Position numbers and translations under genes: made by a program. Positions 28,413 to 37,803 of a DNA stretch of 64,000 nt are shown here, piece by piece; position 1 is the first letter of the stretch, and the number at the start of each line of letters is the position of its first letter. The stretch spans positions 1,612,001-1,676,000 of the forward strand of contig NZ_FNUC01000004.1 in assembly GCF_900106035.1 (NCBI RefSeq), read 5' to 3'. The notes beneath the pieces were generated by a model, which made no database searches, was not told the DNA's origin, and worked only from the letters and a program-made list of their open reading frames with translations. The stretch is from Jiangella alba (GTDB lineage: Bacteria; Actinomycetota; Actinomycetes; Jiangellales; Jiangellaceae).

Positions 28413-29540
28413 TCAGCGCGCCGTCGCGGCCTCGGCACGGGCGTCGGCCACCTGGGCGCCGGCCAGCCGGAACGACAGCCCGCGCGGCCCGGCCACCAGC
28501 ACGGCCAGCCCGGACACCACGATGACGACGTTCGTCAGCGACGCCGCGGCGTCGGTCACGCCGTCGTCGAGCGGCGGCAGCGCGCTGACGACGTCGAGCA
28601 GGCCGTAGAGGCCGAACCCGCACAGCGACCGCGCCAGCGCGCGGGACCGGTGGACGGCGCCGTCCGCCCACCACGGCGCGAGCCAGAGTGCGCGCTGGCC
28701 CAGCGACGCGCCCGGCCCCGACAGCGTCGGCACCAGCATCACGAGCACGAACGCCACGATCGACGGCACCGCGCGGTCGCCCCAGCCGGCTTCGGCGGGC
28801 AGTTCGTCGCCGCGGCCGTAGAGGACGTAGGCCCGGTAGGCGGTGGCGACGACGGCCGCCACCGCCGTGTACGCGGCGAGGTCGACCACCATGCCGAGCA
28901 GCCGCCGCGAGCGCGTCACCGGACGTGGCTCGCGGCGGGTCCGCCGCAACTCCTGGCCGGGCATCCAGCGCAGCAGCACCGGAGCCAGCAACGCGCCGAT
29001 CGCCGCGCCGGTCGTGTTCGTCAGCACGTCGTCGACGTCGGCCACCCGGTAGACGCAGCCGGCCAGCCCGAACACGCCGGTGCCCTGGGTGGTCTCGATC
29101 AGCACGGACACCGCGGCCCCGCTGATCACCGTCAGGCCGAGGCCGCGGCCGAAGAACCGGCGCAGGAACAGCCCCCACGGCACGAACAGCACGACGTTGA
29201 AGACGACCTGCAGGACGGCCGCGCTCTCCAGCCGGGCCATCAGCGACAGGCCGGCGGTGTCGTTGACGATGTCGTCGACGGAGTGGAACGGCCGCCACTG
29301 CACCGGCGGCGCCTCGTGCGCGGCGCACCAGGCCGACTCCGGCCACGGCAGCAGCGTGTACGCGACCAGCGCCATGCCGTAGATCGCGAACGCCGCCGCG
29401 CCGGCCAGCCTGAGCGGGCTGAGCCGGCCGTACGTCCGCGACTCGATCACGACGATGGGCGCGAAGAACAGGACGAACGTGACGGTGCCGAACAGCACGG
29501 CCACGTACGCCGGCCAGGTCCACGCGTCGGTCACGGGCAC
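28413..29540 (-). CDS. VanZ-RDD domain fusion membrane protein
   Basis: 375 residues, GTG 29540. The N-terminal half is a VanZ-like domain with about five helices and the typical segments NVVLFVPWGLFLRR and SVLIETTQ, plus the DVDDVLTNTTGAAIG motif. The C-terminal half (about 210-355) looks like an RDD-type domain, with PGASLGQRALWL near 290. VanZ proteins are linked to low-level teicoplanin resistance; RDD domains occur in membrane transport proteins. VanZ-RDD fusions occur in actinobacteria. The role is unknown. No glycopeptide resistance genes are nearby. Confidence 0.82.
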   Translation of the reverse strand: MPVTDAWTWPAYVAVLFGTVTFVLFFAPIVVIESRTYGRLSPLRLAGAAAFAIYGMALVAYTLLPWPESAWCAAHEAPPVQWRPFHSVDDIVNDTAGLSLMARLESAAVLQVVFNVVLFVPWGLFLRRFFGRGLGLTVISGAAVSVLIETTQGTGVFGLAGCVYRVADVDDVLTNTTGAAIGALLAPVLLRWMPGQELRRTRREPRPVTRSRRLLGMVVDLAAYTAVAAVVATAYRAYVLYGRGDELPAEAGWGDRAVPSIVAFVLVMLVPTLSGPGASLGQRALWLAPWWADGAVHRSRALARSLCGFGLYGLLDVVSALPPLDDGVTDAAASLTNVVIVVSGLAVLVAGPRGLSFRLAGAQVADARAEAATAR

Positions 29541-29583
29541 ATTCTGGCCGGGCCGGCGGCCCGCGGTCAGCCGATCGCGGGAC

Positions 29584-30219
29584 TCACCCGGGCAGCGCGG
29601 CGATCGTCGCGGCCAGCGCGGCCGTCACGTCCTCGCCGCCGGACAGGGTGTGCACGGGCCAGCCGCGGGCCGCCGCCGAACGGGCCCAGAAGTCGCCCGG
29701 TCCGACGCCGGGGACGGCGGCGCCGGTGTGCAGGTAGCCGCACGGCGCGTCCGGCCAGTCCGGCGCCGGCGGCAGCCGCTCGGTCCAGAAGTCGTGGTCG
29801 CCCGGGTGCTCGGCGTCCGGCGGCCAGACCGCGCCGGTTCCGTGCAGGACGTCGTGGGCGGCGTCGGCGGCGGCGCCGTCGGCGGCGCGGAGCAGGTCCA
29901 GGTGCGACGGCGCGCCGGGCCGCGGCAGCGTCGCGTCGGCGAACACGTAGCCGCCGACGCGCCGCCCGGCCGCCCGCTGCGCGCGGGCCAGCGCCGGCAG
30001 CAGCGGGCCGGCGGTGCCGTGCGCGACCAGCACCCGCGGCGACGCGGGCGTGGCCGCGAGCAGCCGGCGCGCGGCGTCGGCCAGCCAGCTGACCGCGTAC
30101 GGTCGGCGCTCGGCCACCGGCGCCGCGACGACGACCGGGTAGGGGACGGTGCTGGGCGCCGGCCCGCCGGCCCACGGGCCGAGCGGTCCGGACACGACGA
30201 CGACGGCTGCGGGCTGCAC
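29584..30219 (-). CDS. alpha/beta-hydrolase-like protein, nucleophile apparently lost
   Basis: 211 residues from GTG 30219 (longer frames would run into pyrE). The pattern of a strand, RVLVAHGTAGPLLPALARA and a C-terminal SGGEDVTAALAATIAALPG fits the alpha/beta-hydrolase fold. At the nucleophile elbow the sequence is A-H-G-T-A instead of G-x-S-x-G, so the catalytic serine seems absent and the protein may be non-enzymatic. It is divergent from pyrE with 30 bases between start codons. Family assignment rests on pattern only. Confidence 0.6.
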   Translation of the reverse strand: MQPAAVVVVSGPLGPWAGGPAPSTVPYPVVVAAPVAERRPYAVSWLADAARRLLAATPASPRVLVAHGTAGPLLPALARAQRAAGRRVGGYVFADATLPRPGAPSHLDLLRAADGAAADAAHDVLHGTGAVWPPDAEHPGDHDFWTERLPPAPDWPDAPCGYLHTGAAVPGVGPGDFWARSAAARGWPVHTLSGGEDVTAALAATIAALPG

Positions 30220-30249
30220 GCCGACCAGCCTGCCGTACGCTCGTGCCTC

Positions 30250-30789
30250 GTGAGTGCCTGGGATGAGCTGCGCCGCCACATCGTCGAGAAGGCCGTCGTG
30301 CGCGGCCGGGTCGTGCTGTCGTCGGGCAAGGAGGCCGACTACTACGTCGACCTGCGCCGCATCACGCTCGACGGCGCCGCCGCGCCGCTGGTCGGGCAGG
30401 TCATGCGCGACCTCACGGCCGACCTCGCCTTCGACGCTGTGGGCGGCCTCACGCTCGGCGCCGACCCCGTCGCCACGTCCATGCTGCACGCCGCCTCCGC
30501 CGCCGGGCGGTCGCTCGACGCGTTCGTCGTGCGCAAGGACGCCAAGCAGCACGGCCTGCGCCGCCGCATCGAGGGCCCCGACGTCACCGGGCGCCGCGTC
30601 CTCGCCGTCGAGGACACCTCCACCACCGGCGGCAGCGTGCTGACCGCGGTCGAGGCGCTGCGCGAAGCGGGCGCCGACGTCGTCGCCGTCGCGGTGATCG
30701 TCGACCGCGACACCGGGTCGCGGGAGCGCATCGAGGCGGCCGGGCTGGAGTACCGCGCCGCCTACTCCCAGGCCGACCTCGGCCTCTGA
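30250..30789 (+). CDS. pyrE: orotate phosphoribosyltransferase
   Basis: 179 residues, GTG 30250. It joins orotate to PRPP to make OMP in pyrimidine synthesis, in the cytosol. Features are the N-terminal SSGKEADYYVDLRRITL, the flexible loop lysines in VVRKDAKQHGLRRRIEG, and the PRPP-binding motif RRVLAVEDTSTTGGSVL. Length is normal (about 175-215). It stands alone here; no other pyr genes are in view. A long palindrome lies immediately downstream. Confidence 0.96.
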   Translation: MSAWDELRRHIVEKAVVRGRVVLSSGKEADYYVDLRRITLDGAAAPLVGQVMRDLTADLAFDAVGGLTLGADPVATSMLHAASAAGRSLDAFVVRKDAKQHGLRRRIEGPDVTGRRVLAVEDTSTTGGSVLTAVEALREAGADVVAVAVIVDRDTGSRERIEAAGLEYRAAYSQADLGL

Positions 30790-30799
30790 CGCCCCGCCT

Positions 30800-30859
30800 C
30801 ACCATGATCATCAACCTTCTGTGCTGGCGGGACGACGCAAAAGGTTGATGATCATGGTG
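30800..30859. repeat. 19-bp long-arm palindrome after pyrE (intergenic hairpin)
   Basis: Perfect 19-bp arms (30800-30818, 30841-30859) containing ATGATCATCAACCTT enclose a 22-base loop. It lies between convergent genes, overlaps the last codons of the sigma-partner gene, and has no T tract. Similar long hairpins are at 47701-47748 and 49544-49604. It may act as a terminator or belong to a dispersed palindrome family. Confidence 0.8.
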
Positions 30860-31739
30860 GCTGGGTGCCGGCGGGCCGCGGCGGGTACCAGCGCCCGTCC
30901 AACAGTTGCCGGTCGCCCAGCGGCTCGTCGAGGTGGACGGTGAGCGGCGCCGGCGGACTGCCCTGGCAGGTGTACGCGCCGGGCGGCAGCGGCTCGACGC
31001 GAGTGGTGATCACGACCGTGTCGGCGTAGTACTCCACCATCGGCTCGGTCAGCCGGCCTGCGTCAGACTGGCCGCTGGAGCACTCGTCGGAGCTGACATC
31101 GATGTCGACCGACGTGGCGTCTGGGTCGGGTGTGCTGCGCAGCGACCACGACGCCGGCAGGAGTCCATCGTCGAAGAACCGTTGTGGCTCGCAGCCTCCG
31201 CCTCCGCTGTAGAACGTCCAGGTGCCGTCTGCCTCCCGGCTGTAGACCGCCGTCGACAGCCCGTCCTCGGCCATGTTGCGCGCCTCTGGAGTGTCCTTCA
31301 GCCAGATCAGCAGGTAGGCGAGGGAACTGACCTGGTCGACCAGCGTCCACCTCTCGATCAGGCGTGCGGCGATGGGCGGTCGCGCCGTGGTGCGGACGGC
31401 GGCGCCGAGGTCGCTCTCCGGATCCAGCGCCGGCCGTTCGGTGAGCAGCGCGGGATCGAACGCCGGCCACCCCGGATTGCAGGTGATCAGCTCGGTCGCC
31501 GGTGGCGTGTCCGCCGGCTGTGGCTCGGCGTCGCCGGCGACCGGGACGAGACCCCGTCCGGCCAGCCCGGCCAGTGCGCCGACCGCGAGCACCGCCGCCG
31601 CTCCCGCGACACGGCGCCGGCGCCGGCGGGCGAGCCCCACGCGGGTCACCTCGTCGGCGAGGTCGTCGCCCGCCGGGGCGTCCGCCGCGCGGCCGGCGAG
31701 CGTGGCCCGCAGCGCGGTCTCGAGGTCGTGGTCAGACAC
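30852..31739 (-). CDS. predicted single-pass membrane protein coupled to ECF sigma gene
   Basis: 295 residues. The N-terminal part (1-40) is cytosolic and charged (DLETALRATLAGRAADAP ... ARRRRRRVAG), then one transmembrane helix (about 43-68), then a long extracytoplasmic domain with four or more cysteines. The gene overlaps the SigE-family sigma gene by eight bases on the same strand. Position and topology fit an anti-sigma or sigma-partner membrane protein, though there is no zinc-binding ZAS motif (HxxxCxxC). The 3' end overlaps the long palindrome. Confidence 0.75.
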   Translation of the reverse strand: MSDHDLETALRATLAGRAADAPAGDDLADEVTRVGLARRRRRRVAGAAAVLAVGALAGLAGRGLVPVAGDAEPQPADTPPATELITCNPGWPAFDPALLTERPALDPESDLGAAVRTTARPPIAARLIERWTLVDQVSSLAYLLIWLKDTPEARNMAEDGLSTAVYSREADGTWTFYSGGGGCEPQRFFDDGLLPASWSLRSTPDPDATSVDIDVSSDECSSGQSDAGRLTEPMVEYYADTVVITTRVEPLPPGAYTCQGSPPAPLTVHLDEPLGDRQLLDGRWYPPRPAGTQPP

Positions 31740-32217
31740 GGGTCCACTCCTTCCGCAGCGTGGCCAGGGCCCGGGACGCGTTCGACCGGACCGTCGACGG
31801 CGTGCTGCCCAGCAGTTCGGCGATGCGGGCGTCGTCGAGGTCCTCGTAGAACCGCAGCACCAGCACCGCCCGCTGCACCCGCGGCAGCCCGGCGAGCGCA
31901 GCCCACATGACCGTCCGCTCGGCGTGTGCGTCGCCGTGGTCGGGCCCGGACGCGACGGCGGGCAGGTCGACCGGCGCGGTGGGCGCCTCGGTGGAGCTGC
32001 GCCGCCGCTTCCCGTCGACGTAGGCGTTGACGACCATGCGCCGCACGTAGGCGTCGGGCTGGTCGGCCCGGCTCACCCGCCGCCACTGCCGGAACGCCCG
32101 CAGCAGCGCCGTCTGGACGACGTCCTCGGCGAGGTGCGCGTCGCCGGTGAGCAGGTAGGCCAGACGCAGCAGCGGCTGCCGCCGGGTGACCACGTACTCG
32201 TGGAAGTCCACGCCCAT
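31732..32217 (-). CDS. SigE-family ECF RNA polymerase sigma factor
   Basis: 161 residues from ATG 32217. Sigma region 2 (about 5-75) includes LLRLAYLLTGDAHLAEDVVQTALLRAFRQWRRV and AYVRRMVVNAYVDGKRRR. Region 4 (about 105-155) ends with LPRVQRAVLVLRFYEDLDDARIAELLGSTPSTVRSNASRAL. This is the pattern of the actinobacterial SigE family of ECF sigma factors. The coupled membrane gene downstream probably controls it. It is divergent from a tandem pair of lipoproteins that could be its targets. Confidence 0.95.
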   Translation of the reverse strand: MGVDFHEYVVTRRQPLLRLAYLLTGDAHLAEDVVQTALLRAFRQWRRVSRADQPDAYVRRMVVNAYVDGKRRRSSTEAPTAPVDLPAVASGPDHGDAHAERTVMWAALAGLPRVQRAVLVLRFYEDLDDARIAELLGSTPSTVRSNASRALATLRKEWTRV

Positions 32218-32327
32218 GTCTCTCAGACGTCCCAGGGCGGCCGATCCGCTGCATCGTCCGTCCGGCGGGAATCTCCCGCACCGCCCACGCGGGCGTCCGG
32301 CGGTCGGTACATTTGCCGCCGTTCCCC

Positions 32328-32343
32328 TGCGTGACAACACGCA
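32328..32343. promoter_or_regulatory. inverted repeat between sigma gene and lipoprotein 1
   Basis: TGCGTG-ACAA-CACGCA has 6-bp perfect arms, 30 bases before the lipoprotein start. It may be part of the lipoprotein promoter or an operator. Confidence 0.4.
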
Positions 32344-32372
32344 TACCCTTCTGTCAAGGAATCAGACGAACC

Positions 32373-33110
32373 ATGCGAAAGCTCGGAATTTCTGCGCTTG
32401 TGGCCGCCACCCTGTTCCTCGCCGCGTGCGGCGGTGACGACGACACGGGCGACGACGCGACCGCCGCGAGCGAGGAGACCGCCGCCGCCGACGAGACCCC
32501 GGCCGACGACGCCGCCGAGGAGGAGGACGGCGCGGCCGCCGCGTCCGGTCTGCAGGGCGCGCTGCTGTCGGCCGAGGACCTCCCCGAGGGCGCGACGGTG
32601 TCCGCGTTCGACGTCGCGCAGCTCGACAGCGCCGGCGAGAGCATGGCGCAGCTGCTCGAGGGCGTCACCTACGAGCCGGCCGACTGCCAGGCCTACGACA
32701 CCAACCCGCTGCAGAAGGACGGCGCCGACGCCGCCGGCATGACCGCCACCTCGGGCACCGACGCGCTGATCAACGCCGTCTACACGAACGCGAGCGCCGA
32801 CGACGTCGCGAGCGTGCAGGAGTACTACGACCGCTGCGGCGAGATCACTGTCAGCGGCGAGGCCGGCGGCCAGCCGTTGGACATGACGATCCGCACGACC
32901 ACCGTCGACGCGCCGGAGGTCGAGGCCGACGAGGTCATCGCGGTCGAGACGGTGACGGAGTCGGCGGCCATGCCGGCGGTCCCGACCCGGATCATCTACA
33001 TGATCGACGGCGACCGCGGCGTCTACGTGGCCGGCAACCCGGAGTCCACCACGTTCGACCTGAACGCGCTGGCCGTCGCCGCCCTCGACAAGCTCAAGGC
33101 GCAGGGCTGA
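32373..33110 (+). CDS. lipoprotein of unknown family, paralog 1
   Basis: 245 residues, ATG 32373. The signal peptide ends in LAACGG (lipidated Cys near residue 19), followed by an acidic Ala/Asp/Glu-rich linker (20-60) and a globular domain (about 62-245) with SAEDLPEGATV, YEPADCQ and YYDRCGEITVSG. The two cysteines of the domain (in PADCQ and RCGE) probably form a disulfide. The neighbour downstream is a clear paralog aligning over the whole domain. The pair is divergent from the sigma factor operon. I do not recognise a named family. Confidence 0.85.
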   Translation: MRKLGISALVAATLFLAACGGDDDTGDDATAASEETAAADETPADDAAEEEDGAAAASGLQGALLSAEDLPEGATVSAFDVAQLDSAGESMAQLLEGVTYEPADCQAYDTNPLQKDGADAAGMTATSGTDALINAVYTNASADDVASVQEYYDRCGEITVSGEAGGQPLDMTIRTTTVDAPEVEADEVIAVETVTESAAMPAVPTRIIYMIDGDRGVYVAGNPESTTFDLNALAVAALDKLKAQG

Positions 33111-33122
33111 CACCAGCCGCGT

Positions 33123-33155
33123 CGCGCCGGGTCGCCGTGCGGGCGGCCCGGCGCG
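33123..33155 (+). terminator. hairpin between the two lipoprotein genes
   Basis: A 9-bp perfect stem CGCGCCGGG / CCCGGCGCG (33123-33131, 33147-33155) encloses a smaller GC-rich inner stem. It lies 12 bases after the first lipoprotein stop and 21 bases before the second start, so it is a likely partial terminator. Confidence 0.5.
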
Positions 33156-33175
33156 GCCGGTAGTGTGATCAGGCG

Positions 33176-33814
33176 ATGCGCACGACGGCCCGGACCGCGC
33201 TGGTCGCCACCGCCGTCCTGCTGAGCGCCTGCGGGAGCGGCGGCGTCGACCTGGACGCGGCCCTGCTCACCGCCGACGACCTCCCCGACGATGTCGAGCT
33301 GATGCCGGTCGACGCCATCGAGCTGACGGGGACCATCCAGAGCATGGCGCTGCTGCTCGAGAACGTCGCCTACGAGCCGGCCGACTGCCAGGACGACCCG
33401 GCCGACCCGCTGCGCCGCCACGACGTCGAGTCCGCGGGCATGGCCGCGGTGTCCGGCGACGACGTCTTCGTGCAGGCCGTCTACACCGGCGCGTCCATCG
33501 ACGACATCGCCGCCATCGAGGACTACTACCAGCGCTGCCGCGAGGTCACCGTCAGCGGCGAGATGGCCGGCCAGCCCGTCGACCTGACGATCCGGACCCA
33601 GGTCACCGGCGGCCCGCCGGTCGACGCCGACCACGTCATCGCGCTCGACAGCACCACCAGCGCCGACGGTGTGCCCGACACGCTTGACCACGTCGTCTAC
33701 CTGATCGACGGCTCCGAGGGCATGTTCGTCGCCGTCACGCCCGAGTCCGCGACCTTCGACCTCGACGAACTGACGGTGAAGGCGCTGGAGAAGCTGCGCG
33801 CCGCGCAGGGCTGA
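33176..33814 (+). CDS. lipoprotein of unknown family, paralog 2
   Basis: 212 residues, ATG 33176, with lipobox LLSACGS (Cys near residue 19). It lacks the long acidic linker of paralog 1. Shared blocks are TADDLPDDVEL, LLENVAYEPADCQ, YYQRCREVTVSGEMAGQPVDLTIRT and the C-terminal ATFDLDELTVKALEKLRAAQG. The second Cys (RCRE) is conserved. Tandem duplication with divergence is the simplest explanation. The second gene has a weak ribosome binding site; an intervening hairpin may reduce its co-expression. Confidence 0.85.
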   Translation: MRTTARTALVATAVLLSACGSGGVDLDAALLTADDLPDDVELMPVDAIELTGTIQSMALLLENVAYEPADCQDDPADPLRRHDVESAGMAAVSGDDVFVQAVYTGASIDDIAAIEDYYQRCREVTVSGEMAGQPVDLTIRTQVTGGPPVDADHVIALDSTTSADGVPDTLDHVVYLIDGSEGMFVAVTPESATFDLDELTVKALEKLRAAQG

Positions 33815-33851
33815 CCGGTCCGGCCGTCCGGCACGAACTACGGTGGGGTGT

Positions 33852-34511
33852 GTGAGCGACCAGGCGGCCCCGGCGGCGGACGAGTCCGCGCCGGACCACC
33901 GGCCCGGCGTCGGGCCGTGGCCGGGACCGTGGCCCGACGATCCGCGATATGACCCCGAGCTGCTCGAGTACGGCGACCGCCGCAACGTCGTCGACGCCTA
34001 CCGCTACTGGAGCAACGACGCCATCGTCGCCGACCTCGACCGCCGCCGGCACCCGTTCCACGTCGCCATCGAGAACTGGCAGCACGACTTCAACATCGGC
34101 TCGGTCGTCCGCACGGCGAACGCGTTCCTCGCCGCCGAGGTGCACATCGTCGGGCGGCGGCGCTGGAACCGCCGCGGCGCCATGGTCACCGACCGCTACC
34201 AGCACGTCCGGCACCACGCCGACCTCGCCGCGCTCGCGTCCTGGGCGCACGCCGAGGGCGTCCCGGTGCTCGGCATCGACAACCTGCCCGGCGCGGTGCC
34301 GCTGGAGACCTACGACCTCCCGCGCGCCTGCGTCCTGCTGTTCGGCCAGGAGGGCCCCGGCCTCTCCGACGCCGCGCGCGAGCACGTCGACGCCGTCCTC
34401 TCCATCGCCCAGTTCGGGTCCACCCGTTCCATCAACGCCGGCGCGGCGGCGGCCATCGCCATGCACGCCTGGATCCGCCGGCACATCGTTCCCGGAGGAG
34501 CCGATGGCTGA
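33852..34511 (+). CDS. TrmH/SpoU-family RNA 2'-O-methyltransferase
   Basis: 219 residues, GTG 33852. The SpoU motifs are present: motif 1 NIGSVVRTANAF (about 82), motif 2 LLFGQEGPGLS (about 160) and motif 3 STRSINAGAAAAIAMHAW (about 195), which forms the deep-knot SAM-binding site. The N-terminal 60 residues are Pro-rich and not catalytic. Members methylate tRNA or rRNA ribose; the target is not evident. The stop overlaps the start of the CoA-disulfide-reductase-like gene, indicating co-translation. Confidence 0.9.
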   Translation: MSDQAAPAADESAPDHRPGVGPWPGPWPDDPRYDPELLEYGDRRNVVDAYRYWSNDAIVADLDRRRHPFHVAIENWQHDFNIGSVVRTANAFLAAEVHIVGRRRWNRRGAMVTDRYQHVRHHADLAALASWAHAEGVPVLGIDNLPGAVPLETYDLPRACVLLFGQEGPGLSDAAREHVDAVLSIAQFGSTRSINAGAAAAIAMHAWIRRHIVPGGADG

Positions 34512-35862
34512 CCGTGTGCTGGTGATCGGGGCGGACGCCGCCGGGATGAGCGCGGCCTCGCAGGCGTTGCGGTCGGCGAAGGCGGCCGGGCGCTCGCTGG
34601 AGGTCATCGCGGTCGACCGCGGGCACTGGACGTCCTACTCCGCGTGCGGCATCCCGTACTGGATCGCCGGCGACGTCCCCTCGCCGGGCGCGCTGGTGGC
34701 CCGCTCGCCCGACGAACACCGCGCCAACGGCATCGACGTCAGGCTGGTCACCGAGGCGGTCGCCCTCGACACCGACGCCGGCTGGGTCGAGGTGGTCGAC
34801 CACGCGGCCGGGCGCACCGAGCGCATCGGCTACGACGAACTGGTCATCGCCACGGGCGCCGCGCCCGTGCGGCCGGACGTCCCCGGCGCCGGCGCGGCCG
34901 GCATCCACGGCGTGCAGACGCTCGACGACGGCGCCGCGGTGCTCGAGTCCCTCGCGCGGCCACCCGAGCGGGCGGTCGTCGTCGGCGCCGGGTACATCGG
35001 CCTCGAGATGGCCGAGGCCATGGTCCGCCGCGGCCTCGCCGTCACCGTCGTCGACCGCGGCGAAGAGCCGATGAACACCCTCGACCCCGACCTCGGCACC
35101 CAGGTGCACGCCGCCATGGAGCGCATGGGCATCGACGTCGTCACGTCGGCCGCGGTGACGGCGTTCGAGACCGGGCCCGGCGGCGCCGTCACGGCCATCG
35201 TCACCGACGCCGGGACCTACCCCGCCGACATCGTCGTGCTCGGCACCGGCGTGCGCCCGGCCACCGGCCTCGCCCGGGCCGCAGGGCTGCCGCTCGGCCC
35301 GTCCGGCGGGCTGCGCACCGACGACACCCAGCGCGTCGCCGACGGCGTGTGGTCGGCCGGCGACTGCGTCGAGACCTGGGACCGCGTCCGCCGCGACTGG
35401 GTGCACGTGCCGCTCGGGACGCACGCGAACAAGCAGGGCCGCGTGCTCGGGACGAACCTCGGCGGCGGGCAGGCGCGGTTCCCCGGCATCGTCGGCACCG
35501 CGCTGACGAAGGTGTGCGACCTCGAACTGGCCCGCACCGGCCTGACCGAGGGCGACGCCGTCGCGGCCGGTCTCGACCACGTCGCCGTCACCATCGAGTC
35601 GACCACGCGGTCCGGCTACTTCCCGGGCACCCGGCCGATCACCGTCAAGATGGTCGCCGAGCGGCCGACCGGCCGGCTGCTGGGCGCCCAGATCGTCGGC
35701 CGCGACGGCTCGGCCAAACGCATCGACGTGTGCGCCATGGCACTCTGGACCGAGCTGACCGTCGGCGAGCTGGCGATGACCGACCTCGCCTACGCGCCGC
35801 CGTTCTCGTCCGTCTGGGACCCGGTCCAGATCGCCGCCCGCAAAGCCGCCGACCGGCTCTGA
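34504..35862 (+). CDS. CoA-disulfide-reductase-like FAD/NAD(P)H oxidoreductase
   Basis: 452 residues, ATG 34504. Two Rossmann dinucleotide sites (GADAAG at about 9-14 for FAD, VVGAGYIGLE near 160 for NAD(P)H) are followed by a dimerisation domain (about 330-450). The redox-active Cys is C48 in YSACGIPYW, the position used by single-cysteine CoA disulfide reductases and NADH oxidases rather than a CxxxxC pair. It would reduce CoA disulfide or a related thiol, or O2. It is coupled to the SpoU gene upstream. A 13-bp terminator hairpin follows the stop. Confidence 0.92.
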   Translation: MADRVLVIGADAAGMSAASQALRSAKAAGRSLEVIAVDRGHWTSYSACGIPYWIAGDVPSPGALVARSPDEHRANGIDVRLVTEAVALDTDAGWVEVVDHAAGRTERIGYDELVIATGAAPVRPDVPGAGAAGIHGVQTLDDGAAVLESLARPPERAVVVGAGYIGLEMAEAMVRRGLAVTVVDRGEEPMNTLDPDLGTQVHAAMERMGIDVVTSAAVTAFETGPGGAVTAIVTDAGTYPADIVVLGTGVRPATGLARAAGLPLGPSGGLRTDDTQRVADGVWSAGDCVETWDRVRRDWVHVPLGTHANKQGRVLGTNLGGGQARFPGIVGTALTKVCDLELARTGLTEGDAVAAGLDHVAVTIESTTRSGYFPGTRPITVKMVAERPTGRLLGAQIVGRDGSAKRIDVCAMALWTELTVGELAMTDLAYAPPFSSVWDPVQIAARKAADRL

Positions 35863-35866
35863 CGCC

Positions 35867-35893
35867 GCGACCCTGAGACGGTCTCAGGGTCGC
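35867..35893 (+). terminator. terminator-like hairpin after the CoA-disulfide-reductase gene
   Basis: GCGACCCTGAGAC-G-GTCTCAGGGTCGC: 13-bp perfect inverted repeat starting four bases after the stop. There is no T tract. Confidence 0.8.
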
Positions 35894-35992
35894 CCGCGCC
35901 GGCGCCTCCGGGATGATCGTGCTCGGGGACGACATCGCGTGTCGTACCACCGCCGGACGCGCGGCGACCTGCCGCGGCGGTAGCGTCGATCC

Positions 35993-36894
<902 letters not shown>

Positions 36895-36898
<4 letters not shown>

Positions 36899-37803
36899 GT
36901 GGCCCGATGACCGAACAACCGTCGGGTGTCATCCACGACATCGGCTACCGCAAGTACGACGGCCCCCGGCTCGGCCGGGCCCGCGTCACCCGGGCGCTGT
37001 TCGGGCACAGCCTGCGCGGCGCCTACGGCCTCGGCCGCTCGGGGCGGGCGAAGGTGCTGCCCATGCTGCTGCTCGGCATCATGTGCATCCCGGCGTTCGT
37101 CATCGCGGTCATCGCCAACGTCGCGTCCGGCGTCACCACCGAGCTGGTGCTGCCCTACTCGCGCTACGCCATGGTGACCATGCCGATCCTCGCGATCTTC
37201 CTGGCCGCGCAGGCACCGGCGTCGCTCTCTCGCGACCTGCGGTTCAAGACCGTCCCGCTGTACTTCTCCCGGCCGCTCGAGCGCTCCGACTACGTGCTGG
37301 CGAAGTACGGCGCGCTGGCCACCGCGGTGTTCCTGCTGCTCCTGGCACCGCTGCTGATCATGTACATCGGTGCGCTGCTGGCCGAGCTCCCGGCCTGGCA
37401 GGAGACCGGCGACCTCCTGCTGGCGCTGCTCGGCGTCGTGGTGTTCGCCGTGGTGTTCGCCGGCATCGGCCTGGTCATCGCCTCGCTGACGCCACGGCGC
37501 GGGCTGGGCGTCGCGGCCATCATCACCGTCCTGGCCCTGAGCTTCGCCGCCGTCAGCGCCCTCCAGGGCATCATCCGCTACGAGGTCGACAACGTCGAAC
37601 TCGCCGGCTGGCTCGGGCTGCTGTCGCCGGCCACGCTGGTCAACGGCTTCCAGATCTGGGTGTTCGACGCGTCCTCGGGCTCCGCCGTCGCGTCACCGCC
37701 GGGCGCCGCGGGCGGCGTGGTGTACGTGCTGGTGACGTTCGCCGTCATCGGCGCCTGCTGGGCCCTGCTCAACCTGCGCTACCGGAAGGTCGCCGTCTCA
37801 TGA
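36895..37803 (+). CDS. ABC-2-type permease 1
   Basis: 302 residues, GTG 36895 overlapping the ATPase 1 stop (ATG 36907 is possible). About six transmembrane helices start near residue 60, after a cytosolic N-terminus GVIHDIGYRKYDGPRLGR, which is a recognised feature of this ABC permease group. It is coupled by ATGA to the second ATPase. Probably pairs with ATPase 1 or with both ATPases. Confidence 0.9.

Noticed and set aside
29455-30249. N-terminal extension of pyrE to 29455
   Set aside because: The extra residues are Arg/Gly-rich noise opposite the alpha/beta-hydrolase-like gene; PyrE length is correct from GTG 30250.
30800-30859. Terminal inverted repeats of an insertion sequence
   Set aside because: The arms are only 22 bases apart, there is no transposase or target duplication, and the arrangement is that of a hairpin.
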